Positions 12,535-12,581 of a stretch of 12,581 nt of DNA are shown here, one piece after another. The DNA lies in contig JAHIIS010000116.1 of the NCBI GenBank assembly GCA_018899075.1, positions 1-12,581 on the forward strand, given 5' to 3'. The DNA comes from Candidatus Omnitrophota bacterium. Its GTDB lineage: Bacteria; Omnitrophota; Gorgyraeia; JAFGHF01. The first letter of the stretch is position 1; each line of letters starts with the position of its first letter. The notes below the pieces were generated by a model. The model ran no database searches and was not told the DNA's origin. It saw nothing but the letters and a program-made list of their open reading frames with translations. The position numbers were made by a program, and so were the translations under genes.

Positions 12535-12581
12535 GAGGGAAGAATCTTCGTCTCCTTGTTGCCCCGATTAACGGGAGCTTC

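Overview
This window looks like chromosome of a Gram-negative, lipid A-making bacterium. The fused lpxC-fabZ gene, the lpxD/lpxC-fabZ/lpxA/lpxI order, AmrS- and DUF1846-type genes and short GAAGCAATCT-type inverted repeats recall uncultivated Omnitrophota or related PVC-like lineages. This is inference from gene content; no rRNA or marker gene is present to settle it. I see no rRNA, tRNA, CRISPR, transposase or phage gene.

Region 1 (1-3682, + strand) is a tightly packed lipid A operon: the 3' part of lpxD, an lpxC-fabZ fusion, lpxA and lpxI. Junctions overlap by 22 nt and 4 nt, then a 6 nt gap. Together they supply the first steps of lipid A synthesis (LpxA, LpxC, LpxD), the UDP-sugar hydrolysis step (LpxI), and a FabZ dehydratase that competes for the same 3-hydroxyacyl-ACP pool. 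lpxB is not in view.

Region 2 (3683-4123) has no credible gene. It holds a tandem direct repeat, two long imperfect palindromes, a MITE-like inverted repeat and a good sigma70-type promoter reading right.

Region 3 (4124-8460, + strand) is a likely three-gene operon. It encodes an AmmeMemoRadiSam-type radical SAM enzyme with an unusual hydrophobic N-terminus, a large membrane protein with a spermidine-synthase-like domain lying between two related membrane halves, and an AEC-family permease. The last two genes overlap by 34 nt.

Region 4 (8461-10927, + strand) has a DUF1846 protein behind a near-ideal promoter whose predicted start site falls on the ATG (possible leaderless mRNA), then a second copy of the MITE-like repeat, then an ammonia-dependent NAD synthetase (nadE).

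Region 5 (10924-12581, - strand) has a glutamine synthetase with an excisionase/MerR-type helix-turn-helix fused to its N-terminus. It is convergent with nadE, and their stop codons overlap. A perfect 8-bp palindrome lies upstream and could be an operator. The fused glutamine synthetase is the most interesting item: a metabolic enzyme that may bind DNA itself.
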